DNA of 64,000 nucleotides from Straminergon stramineum (Eukaryota; Streptophyta; Bryopsida; Hypnales; Calliergonaceae). Position 1 is the first letter of the stretch; each line of letters starts with the position of its first letter. The stretch spans positions 36,878,547-36,942,546 of the forward strand of contig OY987263.1 of assembly GCA_963920665.1 (NCBI GenBank), in the 5' to 3' direction. The notes beneath the pieces were generated by a model that worked only from the letters and a program-made list of their open reading frames with translations, was not told the DNA's origin and ran no database searches. Positions 1-12,249 of the stretch are shown here, one piece after another. Both the position numbers and the translations under genes were made by a program.

Positions 1-3000
1 AACACTAAATAATGACAATGATTCGAATTTTTTGGAGGATGTCCCGAATAATATGCTAACGATATCAATTATGAAATTTTAAAAATTGATGCGTATATAA
101 ATTAATTTTATAATATCCTATTTTATAATGCTCCAATTTGGTTAGTTTTGCCTTTGTACTCATTTTGTTTCTAAATGTGTACTACTTTGAGGAAGTGTTT
201 TATTTCTCATTTAATTTCTTTTTAAAAACAATACATTTGACTTAGATTCCACTCTATGTTTTAGGATGGGTTTCAAAAAGATTTCTTCATTTTCTTCTCA
301 TTTTTTTCCCCTAAAAGTAGGGCCTTTTTTGGCCTACATATTCATCCAAAATTGTTATAACCTAAAAATCCAAAGCTCTATATTTCCACAATTCATTCCA
401 TACTTACTTGACAAAGTAATTTTTACTTTTGTAACTTGAAAGTACAAATTTCAAACACATACATGTGCACAAAAATAGAAAAGCAAGACATGTCATTGAA
501 AACCTCCATTGTTAAGAAGTTGTTGGGCCTTCTTGAGTAATGATAAAAAGAAACATGTCTTTTACTATTTTATGGTTTAGAGGGGTAGGTTTTAGAGTGA
601 ATTCCTAAAGGACTGACATCAAAGAGGCTTCCTAGACATATGTATGTTAGAACATGTGACTATGCTGTTGTGAAATTGCATTAATTTTAATTTTAATTTA
701 CTACTACATTTGAACTTCTAAAATTCGTATCTAATTCTACGAAGGTCTAATAAATATGAAACAACTTGGCTAACATGCCATTTTCATTTTGTTTAGGATA
801 AAAATGAACTTAAAATAGTTTCAAGCTATTTCACTTCTCCAAATGCAAGTGGGTCATAAATGGTCACTTTAAGAGGCGACTACTTCAGTGTAACATAATC
901 TTACTAATTACACCTAAGTGTGATGAGTTGCATAACCTGCATTTACAAGGATCCAATGAGTCCATCTGTGATGAGTTGCATAAAAGAGTGCTTGGATAGG
1001 GGAGGCCCAAGTCATACTTAAATGCATTATGTTAGTTAGTAATCTCCCGCGAAAATTTTGTTTACTTGGATCCTCAATATCATATTCATGGAAAATCTTG
1101 ACCAGCATTTAATTAGTTAATGTGTTGAACTTTTATTGAGCCACTTGTGTATGAGTTATATTGCATGAGTGGATTGAAGAATATAGTAATGGCATCATTT
1201 ATAGAAGCGAATGGAATTAACCACTATAGTTTGAAAATGATTCCAAAAAGAACCTTCATCGCACTATAAAAGTGTACTACATTTGGAGATGACCAATTCG
1301 ATTCCACAAATGCTCTTCCCTCCCCAAATCTACCGCTCATGAGTTCATGTGTATTTTGGCCACATCTTAGTCTCACTTATCATTGTCTCCCTCACTTTAG
1401 CAAAAGCTCCTCACCTTGGTTTCTACCCACTTGTCATTGTTTCTCTTATTGTAGCGCCTGCAGCATCCCCCTATTATTTTGTGCCCATCCAATTTCTCCT
1501 ATATCTTCAAGTGTTGTTGAATGTTTGGATTCGATGGCAATTGTCAGGCAGTGTTTTGGGAGGGCGTTTGCAATCGGTGAGTACAAGTCAATACTCGATT
1601 GTTTAGTTTGGAGTTGCATCCCTGTTGCTAGTTATCAAATTTCATTTTGCTATGTTTGAATTGAAGGCCCTTTTGATGTATAGTAATGTTTCCCTTCTTC
1701 TTTGATTTTGGTGACTCTTTAGCAATGTCAAGGTGATGATAATTGTAGTTGATGTGCGTGGCTTTGCTTCCTATTCTTGATTGGATGCTAGTAGGAATTC
1801 AAAATGAAGTAGATGTAAGAGTTTTGATTTTGTTTAGATGGCTACCAACTGCTTTGCAACCCTAATGTGTGTTATTTTAGTGTTTTCTGTTTCAAAAATT
1901 GTAGTTGGCTTTTCTTGGTTAGAAAGAGTGTGGATTCTATTATCTTTCATTTTGTCGCTCTTATTTTTGTACATGATAGTGTGGTTGTCACATAATTGTC
2001 ACAATGTAATTATAATAGTCATTCCAACAATTGTTCTTATATTTTGGTAGGTCTTTTCTAAGACCCGTATTATGAATTAAAGGTGTAAAAATTAATTTGT
2101 GGATAATTCATTAGTACTAATGAGCAGAATGTCATATTTATGGAGCCTAAAGTTAGTGTTTAGTTGTATTGGAAAATTATAATGATAGTACAGTTCATGC
2201 ATCAACTCTATGAAGTGAATATCATCAATTAATTGATGTTAAAATGAACGATTTCTAAACATTTGTATCGCACTCTTGCTCATTGTGAGACTAAATAACT
2301 GAAATTGTATAATCCACAAACACTCTGGTATTCAATTTTTTTCAAAGCTCGTAGTGTTACCTCTTTGAGATACCTTTTTCATATGGTGAAGGATTTGTGA
2401 TTTAATTGACATAAACTCAAAAGTTCTTATGATCATAGTTTAGGATGGGAAAGATGGCATTAAAGCTAAACCTACATATGGCTAACCAATATCTAAAAAT
2501 AGTATTGGAGGTTGTAGTAAACTCTAAATATGAATGTCTATAAATAATAAATTGGCAGAAATATCATGCTAACCATGAAGAAGTCCCAAAAATGTACAAA
2601 GGAATTCAATTCTTTTAACAAATGGATTCAATTTTCTATGGATAAGGTGGAACTATACTAAGTGTAGAAATTCAGTAAATCACCTTGAATTGAAGTGATA
2701 TAAGCTTAGTCTGAATCAGAACTTATTACTTGTCCCGAAGTAATGCCCATGACTTCAATGTTATCTAAATGTCCATTTACTTGAGGTGCGGTGTGGTCCT
2801 GATTTGGCTTGGTGGGTGCTGTTCCCTGTGTTTGTGTTTCTTTGGTGTGGTTTTAGGTGATGAGTGTAAAAAAATAAAATAAAATAAAATAAAAGTGGAA
2901 ATACTTAGTCTTGTGCTGTGTTTCAAGACTCGTAAATGTAAAGATGTTTCGCCAGGGACTAGTTCCCTTGGTTGATGTGTACTGTTTCCCCCATCAATGG

Positions 3001-3298
3001 AAATCGTCCATGTGTTTCAAGAAAAAAAAAATGTCCATTTACTTCAAGCGGCATTTGAAACTAATTTCATAGATGTCCTTTTCCATTTGAAAAGGATCAC
3101 CTTGATTCGAGGTGATTCAACTAAGTTAACTACTGTGAATCTGTCATTCTTTAATTCATAAGTATATCATGTTAGCCAATACCTTTTCTTGTCCATTCAA
3201 AATTTCTTTTAGTTTAAAAAATATAATATATCTAGTAGATAGTCCGATCCTTTTATGACGAAATTTTTACAGCTAGCTTCAAATCAGATTGAAGGTGA
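1..3298. other. AT-rich intergenic DNA, no gene seen
   Basis: I see no convincing gene here. The short reading frames (for example near 1339-1659 and 1838-2050) have low-complexity composition and no recognisable family. Near 2870-2900 there is an (AAAAT)n run, and near 2940-3030 a stretch ending in a poly-A tract. Another stretch at about 4320-4450 ends in a similar A-rich tail. Such tails are compatible with 3' ends of old non-LTR retroelements, but no reverse transcriptase is readable, so this is only a suggestion. Confidence 0.5.
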
Positions 3299-4251
3299 TT
3301 AACCCCTAGAGGACCAAACGGTATTTTTTGGCAACATAGCGATTTCAGGCAGCTCACTACGGATGGAATTTTTATTTTTTTTCTTCAAAATTTTCACACA
3401 ACATGTGCCCGAGGAGTAGCTTTAAGACCCAACAATTTTCAGAACTTTTGAATACATGGTTAAAAAGTTATTGTATGATATGTTGTTTTCATTGCTCTGC
3501 GGGCAACTCGGGCAACAAAAAAAACTTCTTGAAAAATCACTTTTTTAAAAAATAAAAATTTGAAATTGATTTTCCTTATTTTTATATACATGGAAAGCTT
3601 TGAATCATTCCATTTTGATTTATGAGATGAAAGTTATGAAGAGTTTTAGTTGTGGGTAGTTTGTGGGTAGAAATGGAATCTCTACTCTAAAATAAACTTC
3701 GAAGACCTTTATGTCACTGAATTTTTAATATTTTTGGAAAAAAGTAAAAACGTGAGGTGTAGATTTTTTATTACAACAATTTAACCATTGGGATTGTCAT
3801 TTTTCAATTCCATAAATAAATGATTAACAATTTAGTATTTTGAATCATTCTCTACTTCTTTCAACTTACTATTTTTTTTCTATATGTTGTACAATTCCAA
3901 ATGATCTAAAATTTTTCAAGCATGTAGCCAACATGACTTGAAGAATGAATCCAAAGAGTTACAACCATTTTGGACATTTTTTCATAATGATCTGAGCTTG
4001 TGGAGTGCATCTGCCCGGATTTTCGCAGGGCCAAAAAATGGTTTTTTGACACTTCAAATGCTAATATCTTACAATCCAAACGGTGGAAATTTCTGAAATT
4101 TTTTCCGCATCTTCCCAAACCAACTTACTACAAGATCCTACGGTTACATTTGTCCAAAAATTTATTTTTTCTAAAATTTGGTACTTGTACTAGAGATGAC
4201 GGTTTTGGAGTGTTTTTGGTGAAAATACAGTCAAATACATTTAGGGGTTAA
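3299..4251. mobile_element. TTAA-bounded inverted-repeat element, copy A
   Basis: The stretch begins TTAA-CCCCTAGA and ends TTTAGGGG-TTAA, so short terminal inverted repeats (CCCCTARA) are each bordered by TTAA. The body, about 945 bp, has no intact long reading frame and is AT-rich. A second copy with extended similarity lies at 59665-60538; it is about 80 bp shorter because of an internal deletion. TTAA plus CCCTA-like ends are the known hallmark of piggyBac-type elements; the assignment here is inferred from ends only. Flanking bases also extend the palindrome by three (TGA/TCA), which leaves the true boundary uncertain. Confidence 0.6.
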
Positions 4252-4626
4252 TCAAAAATTCCGTTTCATTTGTGTCAAAAAAAAGAAAAGGAGGTGATTA
4301 ATCAAACCTATTAATTCAAGTTGTGTTTAGTATCCAGTCCCTATCTTTGTGTCTGGTCTGTGTGTGTCTTGTTTTTCCTCCAGGCCACTTGTGGCTGGGG
4401 TATGATACTTTGTTTTTTGCAATGAAATCCCATTTCATTTGTGTATAAAAAATTGTGTTGAGTACATTGAGAAATTGAGAATTGTGAATGAATTCCAGAT
4501 CATTTTGCTAATATATATTAACACATTGACAACTGAGAAATGCTGCATTACTGCATAATTTTCCAAAATCTTGTATTATGCTTTTATGTGTCTTTAAAGT
4601 GTTTTGATTTTTTTATTATTTCTGGA

Positions 4627-4774
4627 AAACGAGCAGTGAGCATTAATAAGGGAAAAAAAGAACAGACACTAGACGAAGCAGGGGAAGAACATCATACAGG
4701 AAACGAGCAGTGAGCATTAATAAGGGAAAAAAAGAACAGACACTAGACGAAGCAGGGGAAGAACATCATACAGG
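4627..4774. repeat. 74-bp perfect tandem duplication
   Basis: Bases 4627-4700 are repeated exactly as 4701-4774, with a period of 74 bp and no mismatch. The purine-rich unit contains a GGGAAAAAAAG stretch and sits in AT-rich non-coding DNA. Perfect identity implies a recent duplication or an assembly duplication. Confidence 0.9.
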
Positions 4775-6662
4775 AACGGTCATCCTACTTAACCTGGGAC
4801 ATACTGTTCTATTTTAAGTTGAATTACCTTTTTGGAGGTGATTAGTTTGAACCCAATTCAAATCAAGGATTATATCACAACATTACAGGAAACTGTGTTT
4901 GAATTGTTGAGAGTGTGACTGTGAGCATTAACTTACTTTGGAGTAATTATCTTATTCTGCTTCTACAAGGATGCTTAAAGAACTGATTGCCTGCTTCTAA
5001 AAGCTTGGTGCATTTAATGAAATATCAGCTTATTCCTATAGGAAGATAATTAAACTCGCATGTTACTGATGTTCCAAACTTCGAGAACCTTGATCATATT
5101 AGTTTCTTTTTTTAAAATGAATGGACTTATTCTTTCGGAGGGACCACTTCCTGAGTGGGCAATGTCTTAACATTGAAGAAAGCAAAATTTACTTCTGTTT
5201 TATAATTGCTTCACAATCATGGTCTACTCTAGAGTAGTCTACTTCACAGCCATTGAGTAAACTTTGTGTGGTGAAATATTTAGTATAAGGTAGGAGGTCC
5301 ATAAAGTGCCCATCTAAGAGCTGAAATTTAATTTCGGGAAGGTGAAACTTCTTGAAATATTTTCAGTAAATTGTCCTTGAAAGACAAGTCTAATTGACAT
5401 CTAATCTAAGTTGTTTCAGAATTTTTGGAGCTTTGTGAAATTAGTTATGAATTTTTAAAGTCAAAATGGCATAGGGCTTAAAAATTGCCCACCTCCTCAA
5501 ATGTACACTATTAGTACATCCATGTAAAGATGTAAAAAACCCATGTACAAACGGTGTACATTTAAGGAGGTGGCAGTTGTAGAGCCTATGTGGATTTCAA
5601 GCCTTCTAACTTAATCCCCTTGACTTTAGGTGATTAAATCTATATATGCACATAATTAGACCATGTAATTTGTTCATAGATAATTTGGTTTTGTAGTTAT
5701 TAATTTGATTGTCATGGAATAAGATTTTGGTTACAAAACTAGGATGTTATTGAATTTCCAGTCTGAGACACTTAGCATGAAGGTGCATATTGATTTAGTA
5801 CCTCATTTTAATCTATAGAAACACAGTAATGCCTTGAATCACTAAATTAAAGGAACTCATTGAGTTAATTTTGATAGTGTAAAATATGCATCAACTACTC
5901 TCAATTTTTGTGGAAAATATTGTTACCAAAAGTTATATAATTATGTAGAAATTGTGTAGATAATTTAACCCTACGAAGTGGAATTGGTGACCGATGAATT
6001 TATTCCTTTTGAAACCATGTGAATCATTGTTTTAAGAAAATCTAGGAGCAATCATTAGATGTCAAAGCATTGTAGAAGACTTCCCTACTTCACACAAATT
6101 TTTGACGATGAATAGTTGCACCTTAATACTACTCAAAAGATTCCTTTTAAACTATTTTCTAGAAAATGACCATGGCATTGATTATGTATTAGAAGAAAAT
6201 AATTATTAGGATTTAGGCATGGATTTTTCTTATTCCTTAATTCTATTTAGTTATGAAAATTTGTCAATTTGTCATTTAAACCAAATTTTGATGGCTTCAA
6301 ATTTTGATAAAAGTTTCATGTAGCTTGGGTTTAACAATGTCGATGCAGAAGCCATACATTTTGTTGTTAAGTCGTAAAATCATGTGATTACCAAGGACTA
6401 GAGTTTTCTTTTTACTTGCAATCCAAGAATATTGGTCATATGGCATTGGTATTTCTCAAATTTGTGATAGTATTACTCAATTTAAGAAGCTCAAATTCTC
6501 ATCCATTGTTTGGATGTTATTCTCATCCAACTCAAATTGAATTGAATTCTACTTAAGTAGATAACTTGGGTCTCTTCCTTAGAATTTCTACTTGATGATT
6601 TCTTTTGTAGATTGTTTCTTATTACATATATTCACTGTAATGTTTTTATTATGCACAGATCA
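4775..6662. other. AT-rich intergenic DNA with an inverted-repeat site
   Basis: No coding region is supported. At 5286-5315 there is a stretch resembling the terminus of the 10803-11355 element (TAAGGTAGGAGGT then TGCCC). At 5487-5508 and 5554-5574 two arms of about 20 bp form an inverted repeat with one mismatch around a 45 bp spacer. The rest is AT-rich sequence without visible organisation. Confidence 0.45.
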
Positions 6663-9406
6663 TGGATGGAACAATTATGGATAACAATGAAGATTACTCT
6701 TCAGATGACAATGTCCAACATCAAACAAAGGAAGTCTTGGATATTCCAGAATGTGAAGGGGTTCCCCGAAGATTATAGACCACAAAATTTGTAACTCTTT
6801 ATAGTGATGGTGAGCTTCCAGTGGCAAAAGGCATTTGTCACAGTGTGAGCTCCGAACTTGTTCTTGGTGCCATTGCTCCACTTGGTGACTCCCATGTTGC
6901 TATTCAAATCTCAAAAATCCTGTCATCCGACCTCTCCTATATGAATGGAGGTTTTCCGTACATGCGTGGCCAACCAAGTATGTGTACTACAATGGTGCAA
7001 GCCTCCAGGATCATGAGATTTGTTACAATTACAATTGCCGTCAAGCAAGTCTTTTAGAGCCAACATCAATAAGAAGTACGCGGTACACTAGTACTGTAAG
7101 GATTCCACCCCGTAAAACTTGTGTAAAGGCCAAAGCTCTTCTCACTCAAGAGTCTATCAATTGTGTTTCAAGCAAAGTTTGTTGTGTCAACAATTGTGTG
7201 CAACCCTTCCCGAGAGACAAGATTAGAGCTTTTCCAGAGCGCATGTACAGAGGAAACATCCTATCAATTCCGATACCACATGAAGCTCGATGTTCATAGG
7301 CAAGTCCACTGTGATGTACAAGGGAAGAGGGTTGTGACGATGGAAGGAATTGATGTTTGTATGTCTGCTTGAAGACATATTGCTAGGGTTTCGGAGGCTA
7401 CTTTCCACCGTTTTCAAGGATATGCGGTCCAAGGACTGAATTCCCAACCTCATGGTAATATTGGTTTGCAAAAGCCTCGAAAGCACACTGAACAAGCCAT
7501 TGCTACTTTGAGGTGCATTCTAGAGAAGAATGTTGATTACATGCCTCATCATACTTGGACCCTCAAATCTGGTGAAAAAGTGGTCTCCATAATTCTTCCA
7601 GCTACTTGGAAATGGAAGGAAGCCATTCCCGAAATTAACTTTGTAAACACATCTTTCGGATTAAAAGATGTTTCAACCTCAAATTTGAGCAAGATCAGGA
7701 AGATGAACTTCTCAGAGTTTGATGCTAAGAAACTTGGAGACAATTTCGCACATTGCTCCACATGTGATAGATATCATTCACTTAGAAGAGGTGCCACTGC
7801 TAGGTCTCAAACAACTCTCTTATGGGCCAAGAAGTTAGATTTCCATTTATTTGTTGCAAGGGCACACAAGGAGTTATACTACGCGAACCGCTACAAGTCA
7901 AGTTCTTATCCTCATGAGTGTTTGACAATCATGCATGATAAAATGGATCATGCTTAGACTGCTTCACCAGTCTTCTCCCACAAGAGTAAGGCTCTTGATG
8001 GACTCATTAAATTGCCAGTATCTGTAATTGGTATGATTGCCCATGGTCACGGTGATATCCATTATGCCCATTATGGCCTTGACATCTATTCTCATGATTC
8101 CAACTATACAGTTGGCTCATTTGCCAAGCTCTTGTGAGATTTGGAATTGCCACCCAAATACTCTTCTAGGGAATTATTTGTTGGCTCGAAGTCAGCTCCC
8201 CTTTTCGATGCTATTTTGCAAGGTGCTGACATTTGCAAAACATCTCTTCGACAAGCTCCAGAGGTCCTAGTTTTGGGGTCTTCACTCCCTCCAATTCTGA
8301 ATGTTCAAATGGACAATGCAATTGGTGACAATAAGAATAGGTACGTGTTTTGTTTTTGGTCCCTTCTTGTTGCCAAGAAAATCTTCCGAGAGGTATATGT
8401 TAATTTCATGCTCGTGGGTCCCACTCACGATGACATCGATGTATTGTTCGGCAGGTGGAGCATGTTGTTGAAGAAGGACAATTTTCCAACCATTCCTTCT
8501 CTCATGAAGTCCTTCATGGATGTTGAATCCGTTCCTACAATTCCCCATCTCATAGAAGAAGTGCCAAATTTTAAGGTATTTATTCAAGGATTCATCATGG
8601 AGGGAGATGAGTCACTTATTGGGCACACCAAGGCTCAACAATTCAAGTTCTACCTTGATTCGACTAACTATCTAGTTATGAAGTATAAGCTTCTTTACAC
8701 CGATATGGATTGGCTACCTAAAAAAGGAGGGGGGGGGGGCATTAATTTGAGGCAAGAAGACTCTGAAGGTCAGAGTTTGTGGCCCCGCAGAGAGCCGTCC
8801 CCTATTGCCCCACGTCCCATGAGATGTGTTGATGACATTTTGAAGGGTCTCTCTGGATTCATCAAGTATTGGGAGACTATGTCTAATGAAGACCGAACGG
8901 GAGAGTATAGAAGACGCTATGAGCATCTTGTGCACTATTGGCAAGTAATGAATACATCGTTAAAAGAACCTATTGAACCATCAACTTCTTTGAAGGATGG
9001 CTTTTGGTCGATCACCCGTGTCGTGCCGACAATTGATGATTAATTTCAAGAAGATGGTGAGATTTGGGAAGAGTTTGTAGATGATGATGTCTATGTTGGT
9101 CAATTACGTGATTGCCTACATCAATCCTTTCGAGTAATGCATGATGTATTTGCAGGTCACTTTGTTGCTATTCGTCCTGCAGATGGTGATGCAAGGCCTG
9201 TGTGGATTGCAAGACTGTTGTCTGATCCGAATAGTAATTCTAATCAACCAAATTGTGTGCTCATTCAATATTTCAAGCCCACATCAAGAAACGAAGACAT
9301 TCAAGACTTCTATAGTAGGTGGGACTCCACAAGAGGATTACAATGGAAAGTTGACAAAACTCAACCTCCAACATGGGAGCATATTGATGCTTTGATGACT
9401 GCATAG
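6663..9406 (+). pseudogene. Decayed DUF7869-type mobile-element gene
   Basis: The reading starts at an ATG at 6663 with an acidic N-terminus, and shifts frame near 6780, 6975 and 7250. It then stays in one frame to 9406 but is interrupted by stops at 7370 (TGA), 7955 (TAG), 8135 (TGA) and 9041 (TAA). Conserved pieces in order are a Cys-rich segment (CCVNNCVQPFPR, 7170-7215), the stretch DVHRQVH...TMEGIDVC, then AHGHGDIHYAHYGLDI. The core QMDNAIGDNKNRYVF followed by GPTHDDIDVLFGRWS matches my memory of DUF7869 (DN..NKN and GHTH.DID). A C-terminal segment GHFVAIRPADGD...PVWIARLL resembles a small BAH/chromo-like module. Such proteins are repeated in moss and lycophyte genomes and are probably transposase-related; that role is inferred. 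Terminal repeats were not found. Confidence 0.75.
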
Positions 9407-10802
9407 AAGTCTAAGGTGAAGAAGGACACGATTGAGTGTGTGTTGAAGATCCCAATGGCTCAAATTGAAGTGATTAACGAGAGTCTAGTTGCCTTTCATT
9501 CTACTTGAGAATAGTTATTGATCTACTCGGTTCATTTTGGAGTAGTACTTAGCTTTTGCAATGTGTAGTAAATGCTTCTTTATTTCTTATAGAATTCCAT
9601 ATTTTGCATCATATAGAAGACATAGTATTTGTGTGCTAATTATTTTCATATTATAGAATTGCTTTACATAAGCAATGAATATTTTATATTGCATGGTATA
9701 GAGCAGATAGTTAAGTATTTTGATTTGATGTGATGTGATAGATGTCTATTGGAAACATGTTTTCAAGTGTAGTATTTCTTTTATAAAGCAAGTACATTTA
9801 TAATTGATATGAATATATTTTAATATTGCATTCTACTGTTACCTACTTCTACATTTCACTTCAATTTCCTTCTTTATTGACTTTATAAATTTCATTTCAA
9901 TATATGTAACAATTGGAAAAAATTGATCTTGGGTATGACCACTTTTTATTTTGGTAATACATTCAATAATTGTTACATTGTCCTATGAAGCTTAATTTGT
10001 TGCACCAAATGAACCATATTTTATAAGAGCTTATACAAATTTAAGGGGAATCAAATTGGATCACTTAAATGAGATAAACAACCCTTTAGAAACAACCATT
10101 GATCTCATCACTTGGTGTTTAACAATCAAAGCAATATTCTTGTATTTGGAATATTACCCCAAATTATCATTGTTCTGAACTTATTAGCTATACAAAACTC
10201 TCATTTTAATTTAGACTATACCTTATAACAAATGAATTTAGTGTATATGAATTCAAATTGGGTACAACTCAACTTTGATCTTTGAGCATATAATAGTTAA
10301 TGCTATTTTGAGAGGGTCCCATTCTCTCATTTTAATGAATATAGTGTTCTCTAAGTTGTTTTGAGTTAATCTTTGGAGTTCATGTGTGATATTGTGTTCA
10401 ATATTTTGCAACAATGACTTTGGAAAAAATGAGCATTCAAGAGGATATTTAAGAAACCAATGCATAGCCTATTTCCTTCAAAATTGTCATTTCCGGAAAA
10501 AAAATTCCATCACTTAGCAATTGCATCCATTACACACAATGAGAAAGAACATTGTACATTCAAAAACACTGTACCAAGTTTCAATTTTTGTTGCAAGTTG
10601 TGCTATACAATGGAAAAAAAATATACAAAATTCCACCTTTTTTCAACGAAGTTATCTGGCGTGTTTTACCATTGCAACTTTCTTTCACGGAAGTATCCCC
10701 ATGTCAAGCTAAGTTATAGCTTTGTACCGAATTCATGTATACATATTCTGGGATCGTTGGTCCCTATAGGGTTGTTTGAAGAAGATGTTCACAATAACAA
10801 CA
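9407..10802. other. AT-rich intergenic DNA
   Basis: No gene, RNA or clear repeat boundary is seen. The stretch just downstream of the decayed DUF7869 reading (9407-9510) may be the end of that element. The remainder is low-GC with short chance reading frames only. Confidence 0.4.
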
Positions 10803-11355
10803 TAAGGTAGGAGGTGCAAACTGTGCCCGTGCTCCAAGAACTGTTCCTAGAGTGTACCAAGAATTTTCATTGTAGGAATGAAAAATGGCCCATTGTAGTA
10901 TTGGTGCCAATTTGGGATTCTCATTGCATAGTTTTAGGAATGGTTGGGGATTGAGTTTGATTTGGAAGTTGATGAAATTTCAATGTACATAATGTGGAGT
11001 TATAAGTGGTGAGAGACTTTGTGTCATCCTAGACAATTAAATGCACCATGTTGTTGTAGTTTAAGGTTAGCACACCTTCATTTTTTGGATTCCATTTGCA
11101 CCATTAAAGGACAAGTGTTTGACATTTCATGGTAGTACATATGGACTCCAAAAACACCCTACTATTGTGATCTTTAGAAAATCATATCTAATTCAGTGTA
11201 ACTCTTTCTAAAAATTACAAATCAAATTGTGATGGATGTGTCTCCCCTCCCTCTCTTCTTTCTCTGAAAATTTGTTAAAAAATGCTTTGATCAGCATAGA
11301 AGACATCCTAAGCCAGAATGCTCTTAAGTGGGCAGTTTCTGCACCTCCTACCTTA
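10803..11355. mobile_element. 553-bp MITE-like element with 26-bp terminal inverted repeats
   Basis: The left end, TAAGGTAGGAGGTGCA followed by AACTGTGCCC, is mirrored at 11330-11355, whose reverse complement starts with the same 16 bases and then has GAAACTGCCC. No transposase is encoded between the ends. The outermost TA on each side could be a target-site dinucleotide, but no longer duplication is apparent. A related single end occurs at 5286-5315. It lies about 0.9 kb upstream of the ankyrin gene start codon. Confidence 0.6.
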
Positions 11356-12249
11356 CTACAGTACTACATTCCTCTTGGGAGGCACAAGCTACCAGAAGTG
11401 CGCAAGCCGGGAGTCAGTGCCGCTTTGGCGCTCCTTCACTGGAGCGAACGCAATCCGCGCGACACGCGAGCTCCGGTAATCGGGGGCCTCGTGTGACACT
11501 CTTCATTTCTTTCCTCGTCATTTCCACTCATCGCCATTTCCACTCGGAAGCTCCCTGGAATTTCAGATAAGTGACTTTCATCCCGGTTTTTCGGTTTTCT
11601 CAGCTCTTCGTAGCCAAATATCTCTGCGCTTTCGCACTTGAATAATCAGAAGTGTTGGATCGCCACGGTCTGTATGGTGGATAATGACTAATTTGAATGC
11701 GGCACGGCTAATTGACACCTACAGTTCAAGCTTCATTATCCCACTGACGTGTTATAGTATTTTAAGTCGATTGTTGTTGCTTTGTTTCGAATTCGTCGTC
11801 CATGTATACTTTATTATTTTCTTGGATATGGCCCCGGATGTGATCGATAGATGCGTCCTGGGAATCTACTCTTTGCTGCTTCGCGTATCTTCCTAATTAA
11901 TCATGAGCGTAGACGTTTCGCACTTGTGGCGCTTGGATTGCTTCGCAGATCGTTTTGTGTTAAGAATTGGTTTGGAACTGCCGTCGCAAGTTCAAGTTGA
12001 CCTTGCTGCCATGAAATTTTTACAGCGAGATTGATTCATGCAGTTTCATGTGTGAGATTTTGAATTTTGATCGGTGCTGTTGCAGAAGGATAGGAGCTGC
12101 CGACAGTTTGAGGACTTTCTGGTAGAAATGCTTCCTTGAGCGTTTCTTTCCTAATTTGTGTGCTGTTCGGCTCAAAGAATTTTTGAGAGACATTCTTGGA
12201 ATTCATTTGGGCGAAACGAACTGGAATCGTCTTCAGACTATGTTCGACG
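11356..12249. promoter_or_regulatory. Upstream region and probable 5' leader of the ankyrin gene
   Basis: GC content rises sharply after about 11390 compared with the AT-rich DNA before it, with several CpG-containing stretches. This suggests the promoter and leader of the gene starting at 12250. Several upstream ATGs are present (for example at 11684). I cannot locate a TATA box or a transcription start, and a leader intron is possible. Confidence 0.4.

Noticed and set aside
1339..2050. Cys- and hydrophobic-rich small reading frames
   Set aside because: Overlapping frames of low complexity in AT-rich DNA, without signal peptide plus domain or any splice context.
7163..7372. Independent small gene at the start of the DUF7869 region
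   Set aside because: It is collinear with and in the same frame as the following DUF7869 pieces, so it belongs to the decayed gene.
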